Assembly (NCBI RefSeq): GCF_028858725.1
Contig: NC_084767.1
Location: forward strand, 1,353,501 to 1,417,500
Source of the DNA: Colius striatus
Taxonomy: Eukaryota > Chordata > Aves > Coliiformes > Coliidae
Reading direction: 5' to 3'
DNA: 64,000 nucleotides
Each line of letters begins with the position of its first letter. Within the stretch, counting starts at the first letter, position 1. A program made the translations under genes and the position numbers. Of the stretch, positions 23,085-34,732 are shown in pieces. The notes below the pieces were generated by a model. It searched no databases. It was given only the letters and a program-made list of their open reading frames with translations, and was not told the DNA's origin.

Positions 23085-23513
23085 TACCAGGACTGGAGCA
23101 TCTTCCTTGTGAGGAAAGGCTGTGGCAACTGGGGCTGCTTAGTCTAGAGCAGACTGAGGGGGGATATCATTAACTTTTATAAGTACATAAATGGTGGGTG
23201 TCAGGAGGTTGGGACATCCCTTTTTTCTGTTTTGTCTAGCAACAGGACAAGAGGCAATGAGATGAAGCTGGAACACAAGAAGTTCCATTTAAACATAAGG
23301 AAAAACTATTTCCCTGTTTGGATGAGGGAGCCCTGGCACAGGCTGCCCAGGGAGGGTGTGGAGTCTTCTTCTCTAGAGGTCTTCAAGAACCACTTGGACA
23401 CGTTTCTGTGTGACCTGATCTATATGGACTTGCTTGAGCAGGAGGGCTGGACTAGATGATCTCTGAAGTTCCCTTCCAACCCCCACCATTCTGTGATCCT
23501 ATGATATGATATC
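23085..23513 (+). repeat. CR1 LINE 3' end
   Basis: Plus-orientation CR1 with the blocks GGTGGGTGTCAGGAGGTTGG, AACAGGACAAGAGGCAATGA, GGAACACAAGAAGTTCCATT, ATAAGGAAAAACTATTTCCC, CACAGGCTGCCCAGGGAGG and GGACTAGATGATCTCTGAAG. The tail ATTCTGTGATCCTATGAT is at 23489-23506. It is well preserved and close to the copy at 56293-56622, so it is among the younger CR1s here. Its 3' end is about 1.1 kb upstream of the SGCD coding exon. Confidence 0.95.
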
Positions 23514-24540
23514 TTCAGTCTGCATCAAAAAAGTCTGAAAATATAGGAAACTGATCCCTGGAGGAAGCCCAAGAAAATGGCTTTCTGCACCCTGAATGTG
23601 AAGGGCAAGGGTGTGAAAAACTTGTGTAACATAAAATACTTCCATGACCACAGCCTCGTGTGCACGGAGCTGTTGGCACACAACCATTGGCAGTGGCTCT
23701 GTCCCATGCCCACATCCCAGCTGGCTGCAGTGCCAGGCATTATCTCTTTCCATCCATGGTGGGGACAGCCTGGTCCCTGACTGCCCAGAGCCAACTGGGT
23801 ACCGGGCTGTGAGAGAGGTAATGGTGCTTGCCCTGGGGACTGTAAAGCAATTCTTCCTGGGGATGCTGCTGTGCTGCTCTCCTCAGCACCAGCTTTCCTT
23901 CCTTCCTTCTTTCTTTGGTTTTGGCCCCCAGTGCTGTAAGCATGCCATGGCTACCCAGGGTATCAGAGTCCTTGTTAAAGCAACATGGAACTATAGGGAT
24001 AATTTTTTTAGGGACGTGGCAGCTGGAAAAACCTTGTGTTTACTTGGTTGAGAATGACTGGGGTGTGGGAGGGAGGAAAGCAAGCGTTTCCCCTTTGACT
24101 TTCTTCTTTGGCTGGAAGGAATGATTTTATTGGAGATGATTTTTTTTTTTTTTAAATTAAAGCCTCTGAGAAGTAATATTGCATCTTCAAAACAAACTGC
24201 TGAACTCAACTGCTTTTACCAAACACATGCAAAATTTTCCCCCCAGGATCCTTAGAGGCCCTCGAGTGCCTGCCTTGCAAAACCTGGGGCGGTGAACAGT
24301 CACTCGAGAGTGATCTTCACAGGATACCTTTAGACAGTGTGCTCATGTGTATTTATAAATATACACACACACACACATTTAACACGTAAAATTCTCTTTT
24401 GGCATGTTACTGCATTCAGTAGGCAGAAAGAAAAAGAATGCAGAACTGAGATATTGAAAGAGACGCTGCTCAGCTGGTAAAGTCTGAAAAAGAAAAACCA
24501 AAACCCTCTAAGAGGCACAGACACAGGCAGTTTTTGTCAC
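23514..24540. other. Intron immediately upstream of the SGCD exon
   Basis: Intronic sequence containing a poly-T run (about 24139-24153) and a short (AC)7 at 24363-24377. No exon recognised. Confidence 0.6.
24363..24377. repeat. Short (AC)n microsatellite
   Basis: Seven and a half perfect AC units following an AT-rich stretch, about 215 bases upstream of the coding exon. Confidence 0.9.
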
Positions 24541-24593
24541 TGGCTTTCTCTTGTTGCTTAATACACGTGGTTGTTTCTTTGTGATCATTTCAG
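24541..24593 (+). other. SGCD: Splice acceptor of the SGCD coding exon
   Basis: A T-rich stretch ends in CAG at 24591-24593, immediately before the initiator ATG. A possible branch point (CTTAAT) lies near 24557-24562, about 35 bases upstream. The acceptor shows that at least one noncoding or nearly noncoding exon lies upstream, so the sequence directly 5' is intron rather than promoter. Confidence 0.85.
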
Positions 24594-24779
24594 ATGCCTC
24601 AGGAACAGTACGCTCACCGGAGCACCATGCAAACCTCTGAAGGACCCCAGGTATACAAAGTGGGGATTTATGGCTGGAGGAAGAGATGCCTCTATTTCTT
24701 TGTGCTGCTCCTAATGATTTTAATCCTGGTGAACCTTGCTATGACCATCTGGATTCTGAAGGTTATGAACTTCACAATT
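24594..24779 (+). CDS. SGCD: Delta-sarcoglycan, first coding exon (partial gene)
   Basis: This exon encodes the first 62 residues of delta-sarcoglycan, a type II (N-terminus inside) glycoprotein of the sarcoglycan subcomplex. That subcomplex links dystrophin to the extracellular matrix at the muscle plasma membrane. Residues 1-31 form the cytosolic tail, which ends in the basic stretch GWRKRC (27-32). Residues 33-54 or so are one long hydrophobic span, and the extracellular part begins at K56. From about G17 onward the translation matches mammalian SGCD as I remember it, and it differs from gamma-sarcoglycan in the tail and in the NFTI end. The exon starts exactly at the ATG after a TTTCAG-type acceptor. 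It ends after an ATT codon, before a consensus GTAAGT donor, so both boundaries are phase 0. The extracellular domain and its C-terminal cysteines lie on later exons not seen here. The frame is intact, with no stop or shift. Confidence 0.96.
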
Positions 24780-24785
24780 GTAAGT
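24780..24785 (+). other. SGCD: Splice donor of the SGCD coding exon
   Basis: The hexamer GTAAGT follows the ATT codon for residue 62 and matches the metazoan U1 donor consensus. In the mammalian protein the next residue is Asp, encoded by the following exon, which fits a phase 0 junction here. Confidence 0.9.
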
Positions 24786-27700
24786 AGGGGTTACCCTGAA
24801 GGATATGGGGAAGAAACGGGAGGGTGTTGGTCATTCCTCTGAGCATGACTTCAGATACAGCTTCGATGACAGAGTGTTTTAGTTGCCTTTGGTAGCCATT
24901 ATCACAGGGAGGAACAAATCTGCCCAATGATACTCTTTTTCTACTGGAGGTATCTGCAGTATAGCCAAGCTGAGGAATCAGCTCAGCGTTGCAAATCGCT
25001 TTCCTCCTACCTGCTATGTGTGTACATGTATGTATGTACACAGTACACACCAGCCTCCTCAGTTTTCAAATAGAAAGTGTTTTAAAATGAATGAAATAGT
25101 TTATTTTGAATTGGGGTATGGGAATGGGTTTGAGCCTTTCAGTCTTTTTCTGCTTTGCCCTATGCCTGGAAAGTCCAGAAACTTGGTTTGCCTTTTTCTT
25201 AGGGAAAAATTCATGTTGTTTCATAATGACCTGGTTCCAGAAACTTCACAAAGAAAAATATTTTCCAGGGTGGCTCTCTGGGTGTGGTATTTATGTGCAG
25301 CATATCTTTATCCTCATTGTGCTGTGGTTAGTGCACATCAGTCCTGAAAGCAGTAGTTGGTCCCGTGCTGCAAAAGGAGGTTGACTTTCCCTGTCTAGCC
25401 AGGGGGTTAACTTTCCAGAAGCCCCTAGAAAAATACTGAGCCGCTGTACTGGGAGGTAAATTGCACCAGGGCAAATGTTGCCTTCTGGACCCAGAGTGCA
25501 TCATTTGAACTCTGTTCAAACTCTTTTTGAGATCTTAAGGGGTGCCTTGACCTTCAATTGCCTTTTTACAGTGTGAGCTGCACCTCTCCTGCTCAGACAC
25601 ACTGAAAGTCAGCACATGAGGAACCAGACACACCCCTCTTCCAGGGCTGGTGAGCCTGCATATATGTCAGTACCTAGTTTTTCAGTAGATAATTTGGCTA
25701 AGTAGAGTTAAAATGAAATGGTTGGTCTCCTCTTCCTCAAAGCAGTCATTGCCACCTTGGTCAGTTGGAGTTATTTTAAGGTCATTTGAGTCTTCAGGAG
25801 AAACTCAGTTTGAGTCTTTAATCCTGGATTTACTTCATGAGAGAGCGCTAAGGCTAAATTCCCCTAGATCTCTTTCAAGGACTTTCTCGGGCAGACTCTG
25901 ATGTGGGCAGCAGGTTTGAAGTCTCCTGGCATTTCTTTCCCTGCCTTGGTCTTGTGAAGCCCTGAACAGCTGTGTCCAACATCATGTCATTAATGGGCCA
26001 TGAGAAGTTGAGTAAACAATCTCTGACTTTCTGTATCCAGCATACAAAAATGCTATGTCAGGGGAACATGTAGCACTCATTTTCTCTAACCAGGTTGCTG
26101 TCAAGGTGTGTAGAAGATTGCAATGCATGTGTGCTTAGGGAGCAAGCAATTATAAGCCACTAATCCACAAAAAGCTCCTGTGGGTGGGTGAAGAGTGAGC
26201 CAAACTGGATAATTAGTGCTTAACCAGACCAGTTATTTAACCTTGTGAAACTGATGCCATTTTGATACACGTTTTGTGCTGAACTGTGGCCTTTACGGTA
26301 CTCTAGTAATAGACAGTAATATCAGTAATCAATACTTCAGAGGTGATGGAATTTTTGGTCATATGCTCATCAGAAAGGCAGTGGTGTGGGTACCAGCCCA
26401 AGCACAAAATAATAGGATTTCAGAGTCTCACTGTTCTGGAATGCAACATAACTCCAATATATATCAATCCCATGCTTTCTGCTATTTGGTGGTGGTAGTC
26501 AGCCAACACTCTACAAGTTGCTTGGGAAGCCAGGTGAACTGTTTCCTTCTCCCTCACTGAGCTCTCCTGATGCATTGCATTTTGCAAGCCATCTGCAGAA
26601 GGGTCATCTGCTAGGGATACATACAGAAACCTCCCCCTTCTGGCAGCTCTCTCTGCCCCACTAGGACATACACTGGCTTTTAGGGAATGCACTGAACTTC
26701 AAATTCTTGCCTGATTCTGTTTACTTAGTCACTTGCCCTCCCAGTCACTGGGGATTAGTCCAGGGTAAAGTATATTTGTATGTGGTTTTAGTTAATTCAC
26801 ATCTTCTAGTGTTAGTAGGCGATGAACAGCATTTGGTGATAAAAACACAGATGGTAGCACTGAATCTTGCAGTGGAAACTGCTTTATGGTTATGGGCATG
26901 GCCACACTAGTCAGGGTGTATATCTCTGACACAGCCAATTGGAAATAAATATAAGAACAGAGCATGTAAAATGTGATCCTCGCTCTGATATGCACCCATT
27001 CATCTCCTGATCTCCTGCTGCTCCTGCAGCCTCACCAGCTGCTTTGGATCCTACTCTGCAATCCCTCCTGCACCATTCCCAAGGCTGAGAAAACCACTTT
27101 GCTAAGTGAATTTTTAGAGGCAGACTTTTATCTCTAAGTAACAAATGTGGGAAAATTCTCAAATGAGGAGATGCAAATATGAAAAAAAAATCTCTAATTT
27201 GTTCCTGTTCTGATAAGAAGAGCTGAGAATCCTTCTGGGGCAGGGGAATGAATCGGGTAGTCAGTAAGCAATAGCTGCTGCTTATCAGGTCTGAGTTACC
27301 CCAGTGCTGGCAGAGAAGAAAAGGAGGGGAAAGTTTGTAGTTCTTGTGTGTTCTGTTCTCCAGTATCTCCAGTATCCCACCCCCCGAGCTCTCCTCCCAG
27401 AACCTGGGTCTTTTCAACTCCACAGAAGAGTCCTGGCACTTAGCAGAATTTAATGAGTGCTCATTATAGCCAATAAGTGCTCACAGTATTTTAATGAGCA
27501 CAGCAAACTTGCTCAAGAAAAATCCGGGGTGTTTTACATACTGATAATGGGGAGTAGAGAAGAGAGGAGGAGATCAAATAAGACAATCTAAGAGAAAAAA
27601 AATCACCTCATGCACATCATAGCAGTATCCATCCACTGCACTTCCACATCAAGCCCTGACCTCCCTTTCTCTCCCTTCTGCATGCCTGCACTGCTCAAAC

Positions 27701-29389
27701 TGTAGGAGACAACTGCTGTAAAATCAAACCATAAGCTTCCAATATGTGGCGTTTAATAAGCAAGGCACCCCAATTGATCCTACGTTTTGCTTTTAGCTGA
27801 AGATTCAAGGCTTAAACAAATGCATGTGCGGCCATTGCTTTTTACGTGAGGCTGTCAAAGCAGTGCAATGTTTGTGTGGGGCCAGTTGGTCACTGTCTGA
27901 TCTATCTTCTGGCATAGTCATTCACTTCTCATGTATCATTTAGTCCTCAATTTGTTTTAAATGCCTTTATCAGATAGAGACTGTATGAAAAAATTACCTC
28001 GAGGGGACCTGGAATATCATCCACTTGCCCCACAGCTGGCTCTTGTAGCCAGGTCCTTTACCCTGTTCATTTAAATGAGAACTGTGCTGCTCTCAGACCA
28101 CAGGAAGCTCAGTGGAGGTGGATACCTCTAAACCTTACTTGGATTTTTTAAGCCAAACCATGGAATCTGGACCAAAGCCACTGATTTGAGTTGAAACCCA
28201 AATGCACTCTGAAGGTGACCTAACCTAATTGAGGTAGAATCCAGCATCCAGCACTCAACTTTTGGATAGGTAAAGAGAACTCTGCTTTGTTCAGATCTTG
28301 GACAAACCTGGTGGAAGTATGTGGTTTGCACACACAGGATTTGGAGAGGGAACACTAATGCCTGTGGGCTGTGTGTGTGCTTCAGATGCTTAGTCTGCAG
28401 GTCCGGCATGGGCTGGGGCTGTATCCTGCTCTCACGCCTGCGTGGTGCAGGGCTCAGCCCCGAGCTGCACGCAGCTCAGAGACTGGCACAGCAACTGCAG
28501 GGATTCCTTTGTGCCAGTCTAATTACAAGGCTGGAACTAGAGCTCCTAACAACCACCTTTTTTATGGTCCACCTGCATTAGCATCCAGAGATGTAGCTCT
28601 TTAGCGTTAGGATTGCTTGTGACTGTGCGGAGAAGCACATGCATCTTTTATGCTGTATTCCTGTGATGTGCTGGGATCTCTATTTCTGCTGTTAGTAGTG
28701 AGTAAACCATTAAACCATTTTTAAAAGCTTTCTGTTGTATTAGTTTCTGAATATTACAAGAAAAGATGTGCTTATATAAACACAGCAAACCAAACATATT
28801 TTAAACGGTACAAGGCTCGGAAGGTTCGGACGATGGGCGCCGACAGTGCATTGACCTCTTTTTGCAAGGGCAGCATGCAATGCCAGGTATTTTAAACAAT
28901 GTTAGGAATCTAAAGCATTATCCATCAATACTCCTTTAAAGTCTGTTAGGTAGCAGGAAGACCTCTAAACAGGAGACAAGAACTGTGTCCTGTTAGGGCT
29001 GCATTTAAATGGTAAACACTCACCTCCTTGTTAGACCTTTTGCTTTTCTTTTGTCCTTCACTGATGTTTCTATCCATAGCTCCCCATTTGCCTGGTTTCA
29101 ATTGTATGCTTTTTAGGACCGAAGATGTTTGCATGTGGTATCCTGTATATTGGCAGGTACCACAAGGCTGTAAATGGAAAAGAAAATGGACTTTTTCTCT
29201 CTAATCAGCTTCAAGTCTTCAAATTATGGGAGAATTGTCTTCTAAGACTCCAGAACAGTCTTTGGTATTCAGGAGGCCCTTCACAAGCCAAACTTAACTT
29301 CTTCCTCCAAAAAACAGGGGAGCATGTGCTGCTTTCAGGTCTGTGCAAATCCAAGCAGACAGCTTGTGCTATCTGTGTGTGCACCTTCG
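24786..29389. other. SGCD intron, first 4.6 kb after the donor
   Basis: Intronic. It contains a 9-bp stem hairpin at 25019-25042, a TAATGAG/CTCATTA palindrome at 27451-27466 and a CpG-containing patch at about 28804-28850. No further SGCD exon was found. Confidence 0.6.
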
Positions 29390-29611
29390 AGGAAAGAAAT
29401 ATAAGGAAAAGCTTCTTCCCTGTGAGGGTGAGGGAGCACTGGAAGGGGCTGCCCAGTTGGGTTCTGGAGTCTCCTTCTCTGGAGACATTCTAAGCCACCC
29501 TGGCCAAGTTCCTGTGTGACCTGCTCTAGGTGGTCCTGCTCTGGCAGGGAGGTTGGACTGGATGATCTTTTGAGGTTCCTTCCAGCCCTTACGATTGTGT
29601 GATTCTGTGTA
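29390..29611 (+). repeat. CR1 LINE 3' end
   Basis: Plus-orientation CR1: ATATAAGGAAAAGCTTCTTC, CCTGTGAGGGTGAGGGAGCA, GGAGTCTCCTTCTCTGGAGA, TTGGACTGGATGATCTTTTG, CTTCCAGCCC and a tail GTGTGATTCTGTG. 5'-truncated. The minus-strand frame spanning it is repeat-derived. Confidence 0.93.
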
Positions 29612-32600
29612 ATGTGTTGCAGAAACGGGCAGGTAATGACCCGCCTCATTCCATCTTCCTTAGGATGCAGCGAGAGTGGGATCTTCCCCTCCTGGCCTAG
29701 CCGAGCTGAGGTTGGGGTGGTCCCTAACCACAATACATGCAAACTCTGTGCTCTACTTCCAGAGCCACGCAAGGGTTTTTGAAGGTTTGCATCCTTTAGC
29801 ATGAGGTTTCAGCCACGTTTTATTATGTTAATTGAACAGGAACAAATCGTTCAGATTTTCCTGTTGCCACTGCAGGCTGCATTCTGAGCTGAAGAAGTAT
29901 GTTTTAGCATTGTTGAATGAAATGCTAGCAATTCAGAGACACAATGCTGCTGTAGGTGGCAAAATGCTAAAGATTATTATTATATTGCTTTCTTTATTAA
30001 AAGTTGATAAGAAAAATGAGCTTTTAAAATTTGGTTATGAAGCGTTATTTCCAATACAATTACTCCCTCTTGTGTGTAAACTGCCTGCCACATTTTAATT
30101 ACAGGAAAACAGTATGGTAATAACACAGCAGTAAAGATAGATTAGAGTTAGGAAAGCTCATTGCCCTAACAGGAAGGATTCTTTAATTAATGATTTAAAG
30201 CAACAGACTTTGTTCTCTTTTTCTAAATTATTATTAAAATTGCCTCAGAAGAAAAATGACTGTGCAGTTTATATCCCCTTTTCATGATTTCTCTGGGGTC
30301 TCTTTAAGTGCAATGGTAAGACCATCATGGGAAAGAAATCTGATCTGCCTGTCAGCTTCTGCTTTGTAGTGCAACTGTAATCAGTCAGCTAAAATTGTTT
30401 AGAGTTAGAATTAATATTTCTATATCCTGATTGAGGAAGGAGTGAAGTTCTTTTTTCACTCTCTCCTTCACACACACTCTCATACAAAATTGGGCAGTTT
30501 TCCATCCCGATTCTTTTTTTTTTTTACCCTGATTCTTTTTTATAAAGCAAGTAATTATTTTGAGGCTGCCTGCATGACCCAAGAGCTTTGTGCATTTCCC
30601 TGCTTTCCTCATTCACATGGACTACATCTTCTGATATAAAGATGTTAATCTCGTAGTGGTCTCACAACGCCAGGCATACTTGTGAGTGACTGTACTATTA
30701 AGTGAAGAAGTTTCTATGGGTAAAATTCTTACCCCTAAATTTAGTAGGAATCTTGGCATTGACACCAGTGGGATTGAGCCCTTCATTGTAACACCATTTT
30801 ATTTGCAGGGTTTTTTTACAGTAAATTCTAATTTCCTTCCTCCTGGTTTGAGGAAAAAATGTGTTATGCTTTTCTTTTAGCTTTTTTAGACCTGAATTTC
30901 ATTCCTAGATAGTTTCTGTTTCTGTATGAAAAGCAATTGGGGTTGCTTATCTTTAAAAAAGATCCATATAGAGCATTTTCCCCTTCACTCCTCTGGAGTT
31001 TAGAATAATATAGCCAGGTTTAATAGGGTATTGCATTATGTTATTACAAGTTTGACTCGTTCATTGCTGCGTGCTCCAGAGTGTCAAGCATTTGGTTATG
31101 ATGACTTACTGAGTTACAGTGCATGTTTCTTCTAGTGCTACACATTTGAAAACTCAGGCTCTGACAAGATTTCATTTTGTTTATCCTAAAACCACATTTT
31201 TTTTCAGCCAGCATAAGCACATAAGGCTTTCATCTTCTTTGTTATTAAAAAGTGATGAAAGGATCCCATATTTATATCTCACTGTCTCTGCTCTCTGCTG
31301 AACCATTGAATTTTTCAGAGGCCTGCCATAACATTGGATATGCTTACTGATATGTCGTGGGAGCAAAAGAAATAGTGAAATCCTACGTCTTCCACTAGTA
31401 ACGCTAAACCAAGCTGGATATGCTGGACTGTAATCATTTAGATAACTCTTTGGTTTTATTCCTTGGCTATTGCACAAGGCAGTCTGTGGTGTGCAGAGTG
31501 TTATGATGGCAGATGGCCCTTTTCCCTCAAATAGTCTTTGTTGGATTTCATGAAGAGCTGAAGCTTACATGGTTGTGCTTCCAATCTCAGTGACAGGCTT
31601 CCAGCTCTCACTTCTCAATTGTTTCTAAGCCATCATGCATATTCAAGGCATCTGAAAAAAAAGTATATGTCCAAGGAATGGGAGCATCTCAAATGCATTT
31701 AGTTTCTGTAATTTTCAGAGCCAGAGGAAAAACAGTCTTATTTATTAATATCCTTACTATGGAAAACCCTGGTGCATACGCCCTATACTTGCAACTCACC
31801 AGGAGTGAGAGATATTAGAAATATCCCCACATCAGAAAAAGCTTTTCTTGGTGCTGTTTTCCTCCTGGACACCAGAGAATTTAGTCCTGATGCCTGGGTA
31901 CTCCAGGACCCAGAATTACTCAGTTAGTACTACTTCTGATTTGAAAGAAGCTATTGGAAACTCAGTAGCAGCCCTCTCCTCATACTTGCATGTTGAGTAC
32001 ACACATATAGGCAAACCATCACCTGGCTAATCTGCTGTATGGGCCACGTTGTCAAGCCTCAGTAACCAGTCTTCTGCATATCTGCACAGTTGGCTTTGTT
32101 GGTACATCCATGAACAGAGAGGTAAAAAAAGATGGAGAAGGGAGGAGAACATCAGGGATTTAAGTGATTTGCAGTGTGAGGTTGAGCATTTGCTCTCTGG
32201 CGTAAGACTTCATTTCCAGGCATTTCTGGCTGTGAGTAGAGGGTCTCATTGGCTGGTGCCCCATATTGCTGGGGTGCTGTGGGGAGCAAAATGGGAAGTT
32301 CTGTCAGAGCAGAAGAGCTGCTTGACCTTGTGATAGCAGCAGGACTTGGTAAAAAGCGAGGAGGGCATGGGTGGGCTGTGCAGGAGAGTGAGTCATAAAC
32401 TCTTGATCCCAGATCCCGCCTTCTGCCACCTCCCTCCAGAGGGGATTGTTCTCAGCTTCTCTTTCATCTGAAGAAATAAGATATTTCACATTAACGCTCA
32501 TCTCAGTGCCAACAAAAGATCTTCAGACTAGCAGTTCTGAAGCAGAGAGATTTGTCTCTTAGAGAACATATAAAAGGTGTTATTATAAATGTGAGAAAGA

Positions 32601-32847
32601 ACAAAAACAAGCTCTCTGCTAAAATACCAATAATCAGGTATTCCTTTGAATAGCTTGCAGTCTGATCCCTCCCCATATTCTCACAGTACAGTAGAAGTGA
32701 TTTAATTTGGGAATCTACACAGAAATGACATGCCAAGCTAAGTTGTAGACTAAGCTTTCCGCTGCTGCTTCCCTTGTTCCTTGTCCTTTTTTTTCCTTGT
32801 GAGCTTCTGACATCCCTCTTTAACTCTGCACGGCAGAGAGCAATGAC
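29612..32847. other. SGCD intron
   Basis: About 3.2 kb with no recognised repeat or exon. AT-rich around 29930-30260. Confidence 0.5.
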
Positions 32848-33084
32848 CTTCTCAGCTTTGAAAACCTAGCTGCCATCGCTATCACAAAAAGACCATTCTT
32901 CTGAAGCACCTCGTCTGCACAGTTGCCATAAGGCTGAGGTGCTGCTTTGAGCAGCCTCCATGCCTCCTTCAACGTGTCCTGGAACTGCAAAGCCATCAGT
33001 TTTTCTGAAAGCTGCTTCTTAAACTGTTCCTTGGCATTTGCTCCTGAAGCCATACTATTTGCATCTTGGATCGCAGCACAATCC
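32848..33084 (-). other. Weak candidate exon, antisense to SGCD
   Basis: On the minus strand a good acceptor-like CCATCCCCTTTCCAG ends at 33085. The 237 bases (79 x 3) downstream are open and end before a GTCATT donor-like site. An alternative end is at 32866, before GTTTTC. The predicted peptide is helix-like and charged, with KEQFKKQLSEKL followed by MALQFQDTLKEAWRLLKAAP. It looks more protein-like than other frames here. The surrounding open frame is 145 codons (32820-33257). I recognise no family, and it could be a decayed pseudogene or chance. Confidence 0.2.
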
Positions 33085-34675
33085 CTGGAAAGGGGATGGA
33101 GGCAGATTGCTCTCACACTGTAAATGACTGTGCAAAGCACAAAGCACCCAACAGCAGAAACCTTCACCTTCTTTGGGTGAAACCTGGGCTTGGGGGCTAG
33201 CTGCTGCATGCTAGCTATGTGTTTGACTAAACGAAAGGAGTAAGAAAGAAGTGACACGTTCCCTCTGCAGTTGAATGCATTTATTTACCTTCTGTAACTG
33301 ACAGAACTTGCTCTAGAGACTGATGGCTTAGAGGACAGAATTACAGACCTGTGGTTTTATGGAGTCTGTCTTTCCCCTCCCCTCGTGTAGATGCAATATT
33401 GCCTCTTCTTCACTTCCATGCTACCATACCCGATTTGATAGATGTATTTAAAATACTTGCTACCATTTCACGTGCCTCTTCTTCCCGAGTTCTGCTACGG
33501 AGATGAGCTTGAATATACCATTTGAATTCATTTTAGTTCTGCTCATTTCCACTCCAATTACATCTTCCCCATTACCCATCCTGCCTTCACTGCTGTGGTC
33601 AACAGTAAGATGGACTGAGATAATTATTTGTATTGAAGCCAAAGTTTCTGTGGGACTACACTTCAGTGCAATTGCATGAAGGACAACCTGTTAACACTGA
33701 AGTGGTGTGGTTGCAGGCAGATTTATAGAAGAGGAATAGATTCACACAAGTAATTCAGCCTTGACCTCTTGACTTCTTATTATTTCACATCCACCCATCA
33801 CTACTGCCCACCTCTTTCCTTTTTAAATGAGATCCAGTAACTAATAGTGAAATTATGGCAATCTGCTATATGAAATTTGTGGTTATTTGCATTTAATTAA
33901 AGGCTTCTCTTGAGAAAATGAAGGGCAGCTTAACCTCAGAGAAGCCTCTACATCTCCAGTAATTGCTTTTAATTGAAGTCTTTAGAGTTTCCACCCCACC
34001 ACAGGAAAAGGAAAAAAAAACACCCAAACCTGAAAAGTTTACTCCCACACCCCAAAATGATTTTATCCTTCTGCCATTGAGGTGACTGAAGAACCTCAAA
34101 AATGATTCTCTAGTGTGGGCTAACCAACTAAAATGAAAGTTTAATTGCTCAAAATCCCGGTTTGTGGTGTGTTTTAGAAGTCCAAGGGCACAGTCTGGCA
34201 GTGTTGTGTAATCATGTCCACTGCAGACAGGTACAGGAGGTACGGGAGCATGTTTCTCCCCCAAGTCCTCCTGATGGTTTCAGTTCCATCACAGGTTTCT
34301 AGTTTGTACAGTTTTTCTTGACTTCCAATGTTTTTTTGGTTATTCTAGGAAAAAAAATTACAAGCCTTTTGGCTTAGTGTGTGATGTGAAGCAGAGAAGC
34401 GGGGCTCTGGGGTTGGGAACATTGCAGGCATCTCCTTGCTCCTCCACCTGTGCAGGGTTCCAAGGCTGCAAGCTTAGTCTTTATTGCTGTAAGAAGTGGA
34501 TTTTCCTTATGCTGACACCTTGCTCAGTAATCCTGGTGCATAGAGTGTGCCCCTAAAGCCGGCATGGCCCATAGCCATGAGTATTAAGAACCAGTCCTGC
34601 TCCTCCTGCTGCTGTGTCCATGGGTGAGCCATGCCTGGCAGGGAGTGAAGGAAGCCTACGGATGCTGTGTCTGTG
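33085..34675. other. SGCD intron
   Basis: No recognised repeat or exon. Confidence 0.5.
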
Positions 34676-34732
34676 GAGGACTTGATGATCTTAAAGGTCT
34701 TTTCCAACCAAAATGATTCTGTGATTCTATGA
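34676..34732 (+). repeat. CR1 LINE extreme 3' end
   Basis: Only the last 57 or so bases of a plus-orientation CR1: ACTTGATGATCTTAAAGGTC, TTTTCCAACC, then the double octamer tail GATTCTGTGATTCTATGA. Confidence 0.88.

Noticed and set aside
26911..27423. 170-codon minus-strand frame
   Set aside because: No domain or splice support.
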